From contig DATGID010000110.1 of NCBI GenBank assembly GCA_035307385.1, positions 1-64,000 on the forward strand: 64,000 bases of DNA, read 5' to 3'. The notes beneath the pieces were generated by a model, which saw nothing but the letters and a program-made list of their open reading frames with translations, had not been told where the DNA came from and ran no database searches. A program made the position numbers and the translations under genes. Shown one piece after another: positions 25,083 through 34,124 of this stretch (positions are counted from its first letter, which is position 1; the number at the start of each line of letters is the position of its first letter). The DNA comes from DATBHW01 sp035307385. GTDB lineage: Bacteria; Chloroflexota; Ktedonobacteria; Ktedonobacterales; DATBGS01.

Positions 25083-25447
25083 AAGCGCCCAACCAGCCGC
25101 CATATGAAACTGCTCAAGACGGTGCCGGTGCAGGCGGCCATTCATGCAGAGACAAGTCTACTGCTGCATGAATGGCCCATCCCCAGCAGTGTGAACTAGC
25201 TCACACTTTGCAGCCGTGCTCCCAGGCCGCGCCGCCAGGTAGGATGTTTCTCCCATTCTTTGCATTCTTTTGTAGGAACAGGTATGCTTTGTGCGGCGTC
25301 ATTACAAAAGAGAGCTGGACTGAAAATTGCTCGTTGTAACCCTTCAGGAACTCCAGCGTACAAGACAGAGAAGGGCACGTCCAGACAGGCAACAAGCCTT
25401 CGCTATCAGCTAGCATCATCCAGCAGCGGCTGGAGGGAGATACACAT
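25083..25447. other. Intergenic region with one hairpin
   Basis: 365 bases between the 99-aa gene and the TPR gene. The stretch contains the inverted repeat at 25136-25177 (listed separately) and must carry the TPR gene promoter. The open frames across it lack ribosome binding sites and are not believed. Confidence 0.5.
25136..25177 (+). terminator. Hairpin after the 99-aa gene, possible terminator
   Basis: GGCCATTCATGCAG (25136-25149) pairs perfectly with CTGCATGAATGGCC (25164-25177) over 14 bases with a 14-base loop. It lies 54 bases past the stop codon. There is no T-run, so a regulatory role is also possible. Confidence 0.5.
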
Positions 25448-26875
25448 ATGGCAGCCTATAACCCCGACCACCATAACCCGGAAAGCAATGGGGCGGTTCC
25501 GGAAAACGCCAGCGTCAGCGCGCAAAGCTATATCGATCAAGGTAATCAGGCCATCGAAGATAACGAGTACGATATTGCCGTCGAAGCGTTCACGCAGGCG
25601 GTGCAGCTTGCCCCGGAGGACGCCCACGCGCATTACAATCTGGCGCTGGCCCTGCAATACCAGGGCGAAAGCGAAAGCGCGGCGGCAAGCTATCTACGCG
25701 CCATTCAGAATGACCCGCAGCTTATCGAAGCCTATATCAACCTCGGCAATCTGTACAGCGAACTGGGCCAGCACGAAAGCGCGCTGGAAGCCTTTCAGCA
25801 GGCGGTCGAACTGCGCGGCGATGACGCTGACCTCTACGTCAACGTGGGCGATGCGTATCGCAATCTGGGCCTGACCGATGATGCCATCCAGGCGTATCGC
25901 CAGGCGCTCATCATCGACCCGGCCAACACGATGGCCGCCGATATGGTGGCCGTGGGGCGCGAGCGCGTCGCCCAGGAATGGAAACGCATCCTCGATGCCG
26001 AGCGGCATATCGATTCGGCCCCCAGCGACATCACTCGCTATCCCTCGGCGGTGGCGGCCTATGTGGCCGCGCGGCGCTACCAGGAAGCGCTTTCGGTCTG
26101 CAATCAGATGCTGGCCCTGGAACCGGATAATCCGCGCTGCTTTGCGACGCTGGCGGAAGTCTACGAAGCCATGGACGATGCCCCGCAGGCTATCGAGAAC
26201 TGGAACAAAGTGGTCGAATTGGAGCCGGATAACAGCGAAGCCTGGGAACATCTGGGCACCTGGCATACCTCCGAGGGCCATACCGAAGAGGCTATGAACG
26301 CCTACGCGCACGCTGTCGAGCTTGACTCCTCGAACGTTGGCGCGCGTTTCAGCCTGGCCGAAGTCTATACCGATGCTGAGCGCTACGATGAAGCGATTCC
26401 TCTGTACCAGTCGATCATCAGCGACGCCAGCAGCCCGCTGAGCGCGCTGGAGATGAGCGAAGAAACGCTGGCCGATGCGTATGCCGGGCTGGCCGAAACG
26501 TATAACGCCGCGGGCCAGTATGAAGAGGCAGCCAAGACTGCGCGCCAGCTTTTGGAGATGTCCGAAGATGATCCGATGGGCCTCTATCAGCTTGCCACGG
26601 CGCTGGATGAGCTAGGCGAGCGCGACGAGGCCATCACGGCCTATGAGCGCGCCCTGGACGCCGACCCGTTGAATGCGGACATTATGAACGATCTGGCCGA
26701 TACCTATCTGGAAGCCGGACGCCTCGACGAAGCCATCGAGACCGCCAACAGCGCCGTTGCCATCGACCCCACGCTGGGCACAGCCTGGGAAACGCTGGCG
26801 GACGCCTTGCGCCGGGCGGGCCGCCAGGAGGAAGCCGCCCGGGCCGAGCAGCGCGCCCGAGAGATTGAGGGTTAA
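25448..26875 (+). CDS. Tetratricopeptide-repeat protein
   Basis: A 475-residue soluble protein consisting almost entirely of TPR repeats, about ten to eleven units. Examples are AIEDNEYDIAVEAFTQAVQL, PQLIEAYINLGNLYSELGQ, ADLYVNVGDAYRNLGLTDDA, and AWEHLGTWHTSEGHTEEAM. There is no signal peptide, enzymatic domain or membrane segment, so a cytoplasmic scaffold for protein interactions is likely. It starts with a short His/Asn-rich lead. GGAGGGAG lies ahead of the ATG. Next is the zinc-ribbon membrane protein 44 bases away, probably the same operon. Confidence 0.85.
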   Translation: MAAYNPDHHNPESNGAVPENASVSAQSYIDQGNQAIEDNEYDIAVEAFTQAVQLAPEDAHAHYNLALALQYQGESESAAASYLRAIQNDPQLIEAYINLGNLYSELGQHESALEAFQQAVELRGDDADLYVNVGDAYRNLGLTDDAIQAYRQALIIDPANTMAADMVAVGRERVAQEWKRILDAERHIDSAPSDITRYPSAVAAYVAARRYQEALSVCNQMLALEPDNPRCFATLAEVYEAMDDAPQAIENWNKVVELEPDNSEAWEHLGTWHTSEGHTEEAMNAYAHAVELDSSNVGARFSLAEVYTDAERYDEAIPLYQSIISDASSPLSALEMSEETLADAYAGLAETYNAAGQYEEAAKTARQLLEMSEDDPMGLYQLATALDELGERDEAITAYERALDADPLNADIMNDLADTYLEAGRLDEAIETANSAVAIDPTLGTAWETLADALRRAGRQEEAARAEQRAREIEG

Positions 26876-26919
26876 TGTTTCCATTATTCCGGCTGTGACA
26901 TAACTCAGGAGGGTAATCC

Positions 26920-28122
26920 ATGTTCTGCCAGAACTGCGGGGCCGAGCTTCGACTCGAAGCAGGCTTTTGCGCTGTTTGTGGAGCCAGCATCCCCAGGCCC
27001 GTGCTGCGGCAAGAGTTAGCAGACCGCGGCAACAAGCCGCAGCGCCTGACTGAACAGCCCCAGCGGCAGAACGCGCAGAACGTCAGCCAGCAGCCCTCCC
27101 CTGGCTCCTCGTTGCTTGGTGACGCGCCGATGAGCTACACGTCATCCCAAGCCGACCCCAGACCGGTACATTCCTTCCAGGCGATTCGGCAGGCATCGGG
27201 CCAGCGGGGCAGCATGCGCGCCCTGCCGCCTGTGGCGTCGCTGGCTGTGCCGGCTGAGTCGGCAACGCTTCCCGAACAGATGGTGCCGCCGCCAGCGCAG
27301 CCAGAAGCCTTACCCACGCCCGTCGCGCCCGTCGCCATCCCCGAACAGCCGTATCAGAGCAACGGCCACGCGCCAAGCATGCCCACGCTGGCTGGCATGC
27401 CAACCGTCCAGGGCAACGGCCAGCTTTCCCTGAACGGCTTTCATCCGGTCGGCGTGGCTGCGCCCGGCGTCAACGGCCACGCGCAGAGCGGCGCGGCCAA
27501 TGGCTCCGCGCCGCAGGATGGCAGCACCGCCGCGCTGTTCAACGGCTATGCCCCGATGGTGCGCGCGGCCAACGTGCCCACCAGCGGCATTCACCTGCCC
27601 AACGATATTCCCAACCGCCTGGCGCTCAGCGGCCTGGTGGGCATGTTCCTCAGCTTCTTTCTGCCGTGGGTCATCATCAACGGCAGCCGCGCGACCCCGC
27701 TCAGCGTTGGCTGGCCCGTCTTTCTGCCGCTGGCCCTCATCGCATGCGTCGCCCTGACCATTCTGACGCCAGAGCGCACCCTCTACGCGCGCTTCGTGCT
27801 GGCGCTGCCGTTTGCCTTTGGCTGTTTCGCGCTGGGCAGCGCGTTTGTCGTTTTCCTGGTCAGCAGCGCCATCGCGGCAAATACCGTCGGCGCGGCGTTC
27901 CTGGGGGTAGACATCGGCTTCGTCTTCTTTGCCATTGCCTCGTGCGTGCTCGCCAGCGCCGGATACTTCAAGCTGCTGCGCGAACTGCCGCTGCTGTACA
28001 CCGGGCAGATGACGCTGGCCCCGCTGCCAGGGATGTTGGGCCGCGCCTCCGCCAGTGCCACGCAGCGCGCCACGCCACGCAGCAGCGGAGCCATCAGCAA
28101 CCAGCATGGGCCGACGGCCTGA
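26920..28122 (+). CDS. Zinc-ribbon multi-pass membrane protein
   Basis: A 400-residue protein. The N-terminal zinc ribbon is MFCQNCGAELRLEAGFCAVC (1-20). A long Pro/Ala/Gln-rich cytoplasmic linker runs to about 225. The C-terminal part has about four membrane helices: LSGLVGMFLSFFLPWVII, VFLPLALIACVALTILT, FVLALPFAFGCFALGSAFVV, and VDIGFVFFAIASCVLASAGY. No family of known function was recognised. AGGAGGG lies seven bases before the ATG. The TPR gene is 44 bases upstream; the pair could form an interaction complex at the membrane. Confidence 0.75.
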   Translation: MFCQNCGAELRLEAGFCAVCGASIPRPVLRQELADRGNKPQRLTEQPQRQNAQNVSQQPSPGSSLLGDAPMSYTSSQADPRPVHSFQAIRQASGQRGSMRALPPVASLAVPAESATLPEQMVPPPAQPEALPTPVAPVAIPEQPYQSNGHAPSMPTLAGMPTVQGNGQLSLNGFHPVGVAAPGVNGHAQSGAANGSAPQDGSTAALFNGYAPMVRAANVPTSGIHLPNDIPNRLALSGLVGMFLSFFLPWVIINGSRATPLSVGWPVFLPLALIACVALTILTPERTLYARFVLALPFAFGCFALGSAFVVFLVSSAIAANTVGAAFLGVDIGFVFFAIASCVLASAGYFKLLRELPLLYTGQMTLAPLPGMLGRASASATQRATPRSSGAISNQHGPTA

Positions 28123-28299
28123 ACGCTGGCAAGGGTCATCACAACTGCCAGCGCTGCCGCTTGCCAAAAGACCAGACGGTTTGAGGCCCTTTCGTAACGC
28201 TTTTCGTGACGTTTGCGAGACGGCGCTGTGGTGTAATATGCTCAAGCAGAACCGCAACCAGCTTCCGGTTCACGAGATGCATAGACGAGGAGCATCACG

Positions 28300-28458
28300 A
28301 TGGCAGCATCGTCCGGCACACCAGCAGCTTCCCCATCGTCCAACGTTTCCGGGCGCATCTCCAGGCGATGGTTACCCATGCTGCGCGGCGCAAGAGACGA
28401 TGCAGCCTACGCAGGCTTCGCTGTGGCTGCGCCCGGCTCAACCAGGCAAGCAAACTGA
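28300..28458 (+). CDS. Possible small protein, 52 aa
   Basis: A 52-codon frame beginning MAASSGTPAASPSSNVSG, too short for the usual cut-off but with GAGGAG eight bases ahead of the ATG. A -10-like TAATAT lies about 65 bases upstream. It is Ala/Ser/Arg-rich and matches nothing I know. It fills an otherwise empty 368-base gap before the convergent gene at 28491. Confidence 0.35.
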   Translation: MAASSGTPAASPSSNVSGRISRRWLPMLRGARDDAAYAGFAVAAPGSTRQAN

Positions 28459-28490
28459 TGGACTACAGGAAAGCGCTAGCTGATAGCTTT

Positions 28491-29018
28491 TCACTTCCAA
28501 AGGGAGTCCATAATCTGCACCAGGAGCGCCTGCGCCTGCTCCGCGCCCGTGCGCCGCGCCCACTCGCGGTAGAGTTGCCCGATGCGCCAGAGCGCGCCTG
28601 CCAGCCCGGCCCGCCAGTCCTCCGGGTCGTGGCCGTCGATGGTCTGTGTCTCTTCGTGCCAGGGCAGGGTGAGCAGGCGTAACGCGCGCTCCAGGTCGAG
28701 GGAGAGGCTCTCGATGAACACCCGCCTGCCCGCGATGCGGACGGTGGTGCCAGAGAGGCGCTTGTGAGCGTACTCGTCCCAGAGCGGTTCGGAGTTGTGC
28801 CCGTAGAAGTGGAGCGGACGCAGCCAATCGTTCTGCCAGCTTGTGGCACGGTCGATGAGCAGTCTGGTCAGCAGTTTGTGCGCGTCGTCGTCGAAGAAGT
28901 CGCGGGGCGTCTGCGGCTGAGGGGGACGCGCGCGCTTGCGGCGCTTCTTGGGGCGCGGGGCTGAGCGAGCGGGAGCAGCGAGAACGGCAGAGCGGGCAGC
29001 GGGAAACGGAGAAGCCAT
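28491..29018 (-). CDS. Conserved-looking hypothetical protein, 175 aa
   Basis: A 175-residue soluble protein with an Arg/Lys/Pro-rich N-terminus (about 1-40) and a compact domain from about 45 (DDDAHKLLTRLLIDRATSWQ, WDEYAHKRLSGTTVRIAGRR, PWHEETQTIDGHDPEDWRAG). The domain is rich in Trp and His but shows no known motif. It appears to be a real gene from its codon pattern and the absence of competing frames. The ATG at 29018 is preceded by GGTGG 8-10 bases upstream; a longer frame to 29141 is possible. It is divergent from the lipoprotein gene across a 486-base gap. Confidence 0.6.
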   Translation of the reverse strand: MASPFPAARSAVLAAPARSAPRPKKRRKRARPPQPQTPRDFFDDDAHKLLTRLLIDRATSWQNDWLRPLHFYGHNSEPLWDEYAHKRLSGTTVRIAGRRVFIESLSLDLERALRLLTLPWHEETQTIDGHDPEDWRAGLAGALWRIGQLYREWARRTGAEQAQALLVQIMDSLWK

Positions 29019-29504
29019 GAGGAGACCACCCTTTCTTTGTGTGCAGAAAGGCAGAGCGGTCCTCCACCCGGAAGCATCTGAAGCGGGCGCTTCAGGCGCA
29101 GCCAACGCGCGGGCCGGAAGGGGCGAGCCAAACGCTCGCATCCCTCCAGGTCTCCGCTCGTTTCAACCCATCCAGGAGAAGGACCGCTGATGAGTCTCCC
29201 ATCCAAACGCGATGATAGAATGACCCTCAGCCCCGCTCCTGGCTGAACCAGGGATGGGGTGAATGGCATCATCGGTGTTACTTCACCAATGATGCCGTGC
29301 CGTTGCCAGACCAAAACAAAACCAACCGAAGTGTGAAACCATCCATAGTGTACCTGGTTGCTCTCGATTTGTCAAGGGCTGCTGGGAGAACTGGAGCAAG
29401 TATCGGTTTTCAGTATCGGTTGTATCTGTTATCCCCTGGCTGCTTCCCCTACACTGAGAAATGTCTCAAGCGAGGAGTCATTTCCGCAGAAAGGGGAGCA
29501 TTGT
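29019..29504. other. Divergent intergenic region
   Basis: 486 bases between the starts of the minus-strand 175-aa gene and the lipoprotein gene. It holds a 32-base imperfect palindrome (29265-29296) and the direct repeat TATCGGTT (about 29401 and 29414). No gene is recognised. Confidence 0.5.
29265..29296. repeat. 32-base palindrome, possible operator or RNA hairpin
   Basis: GGCATCATCGGTG (29265-29277) and CACCAATGATGCC (29284-29296) are inverted repeats over 13 positions with one G-T pair and a six-base spacer. It sits roughly midway between two divergent start codons, without a T-run, so an operator is at least as likely as a terminator. Confidence 0.5.
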
Positions 29505-30281
29505 ATGCCAAAGAGACCATTCCTGGCGCTGACGCTGCTGGGCCTGGCGCTGTTAAGCGGCTGCGCGGGTGGCACGTCATCCACCACCGCGCCCACGCCT
29601 ACGGGGCCGCGCCCGCCTGTGCCGCTGGGCGTCTATCTTTCGACCAACTTTCCCCAGGCCACGGCACCCGGCTATGACACGTTGTATGCCTTCAATGCCA
29701 GCGACGGCTCGCAGCGCTGGCAGTTCCCCAGGAGCGGCGGCGCGGCGATTGTTGATGAACAGGCCTGGGTGGCGAATGGCAATGTCTTTCTTGTTACCGA
29801 AGACTCCGCTGGCGCGCAGGTGACGTCGCTCAAGGGGAGCGATGGCTCGGTGCGCTGGCAGAAGTCACTCCAGCACAACGGGGTTGACACCTGGTTCATG
29901 GACCAGAACAGCCTCTACGTGAGCCTGCAAGGAACCGTCGATGCGTTGAGCGCCAGCGATGGCAGCAGCAGATGGCAGCAGCAGTTTTCCACAGAACCCT
30001 CTCGCATCGGGGCAGCCAGTGATGGTGTGGCCTTCAGCCAGAGTTCCGGCAAGGCTCTGGTCTTCTTCCATACCAGCGATGGCTCAGTCCTCTGGCGTTT
30101 CCCTCCGCAGGGCACGCTTGATCTGCGGGTGGAGCGCGTCATCAACAATGTGGTTTATGTCAGTGGCATGGATGACGGCAAGCATCCCGAGCTTGATACC
30201 TTCTACGCGCTGAACGCTGCCGATGGCTCGGTGCGCTGGAAGTACGCGGTGGGCGGCCATTTCGAGGTACTTGTGGGATAG
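29505..30281 (+). CDS. PQQ-like beta-propeller lipoprotein
   Basis: A 258-residue lipoprotein. The signal peptide ends in the lipobox LLSGC, with the lipidated Cys at about residue 20. A Thr/Pro linker precedes PQQ-like repeats such as YAFNASDGSQRWQFPRSGG, LKGSDGSVRWQKSL, and YALNAADGSVRWKYAVGG. It has about five or six blades, fewer than the larger relatives at 21108 and 22990, so the propeller may be incomplete or form with a partner. The ATG at 29505 has AAGGGGAG about seven bases upstream. It is predicted to sit on the outer face of the membrane. Confidence 0.82.
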   Translation: MPKRPFLALTLLGLALLSGCAGGTSSTTAPTPTGPRPPVPLGVYLSTNFPQATAPGYDTLYAFNASDGSQRWQFPRSGGAAIVDEQAWVANGNVFLVTEDSAGAQVTSLKGSDGSVRWQKSLQHNGVDTWFMDQNSLYVSLQGTVDALSASDGSSRWQQQFSTEPSRIGAASDGVAFSQSSGKALVFFHTSDGSVLWRFPPQGTLDLRVERVINNVVYVSGMDDGKHPELDTFYALNAADGSVRWKYAVGGHFEVLVG

Positions 30282-30469
30282 TTTGCCCCTGGCCTGGGCG
30301 GCGAGCAGCGGTCAGCGCTCATTCGCGCGCTTCCTGCCTCGCTGCCCATGGCTCTGCTGCTCTCTATAGCGAGCGAGGCTGCGCTATAATATAGCTTTGG
30401 GGCTATCAGCCTTCCCTCTCATCGTTCTATAGGGTCAGCCAGCCTGTAACAAGCAAGCTAAGGAGATGT

Positions 30470-30922
30470 ATGCCTATCTATTTCTACGCCGCCAGCGAAG
30501 AACCCTATGGCTGCTTTTCCAACTTTTCGGCGCATGGCTTCGTGCTGGATGGCGTGTGGTGGCCGACCAGCGAACACTATTTTCAGGCGCAAAAGTTCGC
30601 GGGCACGCCGCGCTGCGATGAGATTCGCCAGGCGCGTTCGCCGCGCAACGCGGCGCATATGGGCCGTTCGCGCAAACATCCCCTGCGCGCCGATTGGGAG
30701 GATGTGAAGGATGAAATTATGCTGCAAGGGGTGCTCAAAAAGTTCGAGACGCACGCCGACATTCGCGCCATTTTGCTGGAGACGAGCACCCAGCGGATTG
30801 TCGAAAACGCCCCTAATGATTACTACTGGGGCTGCGGCGCTGATGGCAGCGGCAAAAACAAGCTGGGGCTGACGCTGATGCAGGTGCGTGGCCTCTTGCG
30901 CGAGCGCGAAGCGGGCAGCTAG
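30470..30922 (+). CDS. NADAR family protein (YbiA-like N-glycosidase)
   Basis: A 150-residue protein of the NADAR (NAD and ADP-ribose) superfamily. Family signs are YGCFSNFSAHGFVLDGVWWP, SEHYFQAQKFAG, MGRSRKHPLRADWE, and the C-terminal DYYWGCGADGSGKNKLGLTL. Relatives cleave N-glycosidic bonds of riboflavin-pathway intermediates, and some remove ADP-ribose from guanine in DNA as antitoxins of DarT1. No DarT-like gene is adjacent. TAAGGAG is seven bases before the ATG, and TATAAT lies at 30385. The role here is uncertain between housekeeping and defence. Confidence 0.88.
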   Translation: MPIYFYAASEEPYGCFSNFSAHGFVLDGVWWPTSEHYFQAQKFAGTPRCDEIRQARSPRNAAHMGRSRKHPLRADWEDVKDEIMLQGVLKKFETHADIRAILLETSTQRIVENAPNDYYWGCGADGSGKNKLGLTLMQVRGLLREREAGS

Positions 30923-31052
30923 GCCGATGCTTCCAGGCCGGGCTTGGTCTTAAGATTGCGGCGGCAAAACCTCGTTTGTCTGGCCGGGTGAACAGCGCCA
31001 CCCGGCTGCATCTCCATCAACCGCATCCCGTCAACCGCATGAAAGGCCCACC

Positions 31053-32315
31053 ATGAGCAGCGTCGATACCCCGGCCCAGCAGCCCCAGAGCAGCATCACC
31101 GATATGCAAGCGATGGCGTCAACCCGCCTGCCGTTCCGCAATAAAAACATGAACTACTTTTTCATGGACGTGCTCGGCAGCGCGGTCTATGGCGGCGCTG
31201 CACCAGGCGAATGCTACACTGCCGCAGAGCGTGTCAAGGATGGTGACATCGACTTCTGGACCATTGCGTTTCGCGACCTTGCCATCATGGTGGAGGCCCA
31301 GGCACAACAAGCGCTGACAGCAGGGCATCTCGCCAGCGCCCAGGAGCGCTTTTTGCGGGCCGCGCGCTATTACTTTACCGGCGATCACTATACCTTCGAG
31401 GGCCGCCCGTACTATCACGTGCTGTGGCAGAAAAGCGTCGAGTGCTTTCGGCGGGCGGCAGCGCTGGCCGACCCGCCCATCGAGCCGGTTGAGATTCCCT
31501 ATGAAGGCAGGCAGCTTCCGGGCTATTTGCTGCGCCACGACCAGACACGCAAGCCTCGGCCCACGCTGCTGGCAATGAGCGGCTTCGATGGCAGCGCCGA
31601 AACGCTCTATTTTTCGATTGGCGCGGGCGCGGCGCGGCGCGGGTATAACGTGCTGATGTTTGAAGGGCCAGGGCAGCGCGATGCTATTCAGATGTATCCT
31701 GATTGGCCCTTTCGTCCTGACTATGAGAAGCCGATCTCAGCCGCCGTCGATTACGCGCTTTCGCGCCCGGAGGTCGATCCGGAACGCCTGGCGCTCATGG
31801 GCTTCAGCTTTGGCGGGCATCTGGCCCTGCGCGGCGCGGCCTATGACCAGCGCATCAAAGCGCTGATTGCCGACGCGCCTTGCCCCAACTTTGGCGCGCT
31901 GCTGCTGGCCGCCTTTCCGTTCGAGTTCCGCCACCTGCCGCCCGACGCGATGGATGCCGCGATGGCAGAGGAGCGCCCGCAGATGAGCGGCCCGCAACGC
32001 GCCAGCCTGGAACTGCTCTATCGCAGCATGGGCACGCAGCAAGCCTCGACGCTGCTTCAACGGCTGGCAGCCTATCACTTCACCGATCTGCAACGCATCA
32101 CCTGTCCCACGCTGTCGCTGGTCAGCGAAGGCGAGGGCGAAACCGCCGTGGAGTGGGCGCGCGACTTTCACCATACCATTCCCGCCCAGTACAAAACGCT
32201 GCGCGTCTTCACCGCCCGCGAAGGGGCCGACGCTCATTGCCAACTGAACAATCTGGCCCTGCTCAACAACACTGTCTGCGACTGGCTCGATGACCTGTGG
32301 GATATCAGGAAATAA
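31053..32315 (+). CDS. Alpha/beta hydrolase (FrsA/DHPON hydrolase-like)
   Basis: A 420-residue alpha/beta hydrolase with a helical N-terminal domain (about 1-155) and a catalytic domain after about 165. The nucleophile elbow is GFSFGG (about 250-255), the strand-turn before it is MSGFDGSAETLYF, and DAHCQLNN near residue 395 carries a likely catalytic His. The layout resembles FrsA-type esterases and 2,6-dihydroxypseudooxynicotine hydrolase, in which the helical cap shapes the substrate pocket; the substrate is not predictable. It precedes an AraC-type regulator by 125 bases on the same strand, which may control it. Confidence 0.8.
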   Translation: MSSVDTPAQQPQSSITDMQAMASTRLPFRNKNMNYFFMDVLGSAVYGGAAPGECYTAAERVKDGDIDFWTIAFRDLAIMVEAQAQQALTAGHLASAQERFLRAARYYFTGDHYTFEGRPYYHVLWQKSVECFRRAAALADPPIEPVEIPYEGRQLPGYLLRHDQTRKPRPTLLAMSGFDGSAETLYFSIGAGAARRGYNVLMFEGPGQRDAIQMYPDWPFRPDYEKPISAAVDYALSRPEVDPERLALMGFSFGGHLALRGAAYDQRIKALIADAPCPNFGALLLAAFPFEFRHLPPDAMDAAMAEERPQMSGPQRASLELLYRSMGTQQASTLLQRLAAYHFTDLQRITCPTLSLVSEGEGETAVEWARDFHHTIPAQYKTLRVFTAREGADAHCQLNNLALLNNTVCDWLDDLWDIRK

Positions 32316-32440
32316 GTGAGGCTCGGCAAGACGGGCACATTTCCGGAAACGGCAGGTATAATTAGAACAGAAGACTAGTCGCTGTATGCGGCAACCCAAC
32401 CAGACGGGTCGACCAATTGCATTCGCGGGGAGGGTCTTTC

Positions 32441-33259
32441 GTGCTCGCAAGGCAGCCGTTTCCATCGCGCGCCAGCACGCTCACCAGCTATTCCCAGGCG
32501 GTCGAGCAGGTCATCGGGACGATGCGCGCGCAGTTAGCCGAACCGCTCTCGCTCGAAGAGATGGGCGAGATTGCCTATATGAGTCCGTTTCATTTCAATC
32601 GCGTGTTTCGCTCTATCGTGGGCATTCCGCCTGGCGAGTACCTGGCCGCGCTGCGCCTGAACGCCGCCAAGCGGCTGCTGTTGACGACCTCGCTGAGCGT
32701 GACTGATGTGTGTTTTGACCTCGGCTATACCAGCCTGGGCACCTTTACCGAGCGTTTCAAGCATCTTATCGGGCTTTCGCCGCTTCAACTCCGCCATCTG
32801 GCATTCGATGGCGCGATTTCTCCGCTCAAAACGCTGGATGAGCGCTCGCGCCAGACTCAGCAGCTAAGCATCGTTACGTTTGGGCTGCGCGGCGTCATCA
32901 GCGCGCCTGGTCCTTTCAGCGGGCTGATCTTCGTGGGCCTGTTCCCCAAGCCTATCCCGCAAAATCGTCCCATCGCCTGTACCACCCTCGCGGCCCCTGG
33001 CCCCTATCAGATCGCGCTCATCCCCGATGGCAGCTATTACCTGCTCAGCGCCGCCTTGCCGCGCTCGCAGAGCGCCCTGACCTATCTGCTGCCCGAAACG
33101 GGCGTGCTGGTGGGCGTCTCCGAGCAGCCGGTGCTGGTGCGCGGCGGGCGCGCCAGCGCGCCAGTCGATCTGAGCCTGCGCCCGCTCAGCCCAACCGACC
33201 CGCCCATCCTGGGCGTCTTCCCGCCGCTGCTGGGCATGGCGCAGGGCTTGAGCAACTAG
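32441..33259 (+). CDS. AraC family transcriptional regulator, N-terminal HTH
   Basis: A 272-residue regulator with the DNA-binding domain at the N-terminus (about 20-115): two helix-turn-helix units, LSLEEMGEIAYMSPFHFNRV and LSVTDVCFDLGYTSLGTFTE, with the FKHLIGLSPLQLRH end motif. The C-terminal half, about 145 residues, is probably the effector-binding domain (GyrI-like perhaps, not certain). I use a GTG start at 32441 because GGGGAGGG lies six bases upstream; the longer ATG frame at 32417 has none. TATAAT lies at 32357-32362 and could be its own -10. Confidence 0.85.
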   Translation: MLARQPFPSRASTLTSYSQAVEQVIGTMRAQLAEPLSLEEMGEIAYMSPFHFNRVFRSIVGIPPGEYLAALRLNAAKRLLLTTSLSVTDVCFDLGYTSLGTFTERFKHLIGLSPLQLRHLAFDGAISPLKTLDERSRQTQQLSIVTFGLRGVISAPGPFSGLIFVGLFPKPIPQNRPIACTTLAAPGPYQIALIPDGSYYLLSAALPRSQSALTYLLPETGVLVGVSEQPVLVRGGRASAPVDLSLRPLSPTDPPILGVFPPLLGMAQGLSN

Positions 33260-33421
33260 CGTCTCCTTCGGAACAACCGTTCGAAAACGCGCAAGATAGA
33301 AGAAGTTTTTTCTGCTCACTGGTGGTAGGGTATACGTGCTTGCTCCCGGCCCATGCGCGTCCTCGCGAGGGAGGGAGCGGCGCAGCGGAGCAATTTGATC
33401 AGCACAGCAAAGGAGAACCCG

Positions 33422-34060
33422 ATGCCCGAACCGCGAATCGTTTCACGAGAGGAATGGCTTGTGGCGCGAGAGGCACTGCTCATCAAGGAAAAGGAAGCCA
33501 CCCACGCGCGAGACCGGCTCAATGCTGAACGTCGCCGGTTGCCAATGGTCAAGATCGATAAGGAGTATGTGTTCGAGGGGCCAGACGGCCAGGCACGTCT
33601 ACTCGACCTCTTCGACGGACGCCGTCAGTTGATTCTGTACCATTTCATGTTTGACCCGAGTTGGGAGGACGGCTGCGAAGGCTGCACAAACCTGGTGAAC
33701 AACCTTCCGAGCCGTCTGACCGGTCTGTATGACAGCAACACCTCGCTGGTGCTCGTCTCGCGTGCCCCGCTCGCGAAGCTGGAGGCATACAAGGCGCGGA
33801 TGAACTGGACGGTTCCCTGGTTCTCTTCGTTCGGCAGCGACTTCAACTACGACTTCGGGGCCACGAACGAGGAGGGCGAGAATGGGATGGTGAGTGTGTT
33901 CTTGCGTGAGGGCGAGGACATCCTGCACAGTTATTCGACCAGCGACCGCGGCACCGATATCCTGCTGGGGATATACAACTATCTCGACCTGACGCCACTG
34001 GGACGGCAAGAGGAATGGGAAGAGCGAGTCAATAACAGCTTTGCTCCTGCTGAAGTGTAG
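33422..34060 (+). CDS. DUF899 thioredoxin-like family protein
   Basis: A 212-residue member of the DUF899 family, a thioredoxin-fold group with no proven reaction. Typical are REEWLVAREALLIKEKEATH at the N-terminus, MVKIDKEYVFEGPDG, and FDPSWEDGCEGCTN, in which two Cys (Cys-x2-Cys) lie at the redox position. The C-terminus has the FSSFGSDFNYDFG and SVFLREGEDILHSYSTSDRG segments. CAAAGGAG is seven bases before the ATG. A hairpin follows and is shared with the convergent small HTH gene. Confidence 0.86.
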   Translation: MPEPRIVSREEWLVAREALLIKEKEATHARDRLNAERRRLPMVKIDKEYVFEGPDGQARLLDLFDGRRQLILYHFMFDPSWEDGCEGCTNLVNNLPSRLTGLYDSNTSLVLVSRAPLAKLEAYKARMNWTVPWFSSFGSDFNYDFGATNEEGENGMVSVFLREGEDILHSYSTSDRGTDILLGIYNYLDLTPLGRQEEWEERVNNSFAPAEV

Positions 34061-34076
34061 CCGCGCCTCACGAGGA

Positions 34077-34108
34077 GCAGCCTGGCATCGAGTGCACTGC
34101 CAGGCTGC
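34077..34108. terminator. Hairpin between convergent DUF899 and HTH genes
   Basis: GCAGCCTGGCA (34077-34087) and TGCCAGGCTGC (34098-34108) pair perfectly over 11 bases. The hairpin lies between the stop codons at 34060 and 34125 and could stop transcription from both sides. No T-run follows. Confidence 0.6.
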
Positions 34109-34124
34109 CCCATCAGGTATTGCC

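Noticed and set aside
25201..25419. 72-codon minus-strand frame
   Set aside because: No ribosome binding site ahead of its ATG pair; no homology recognised.
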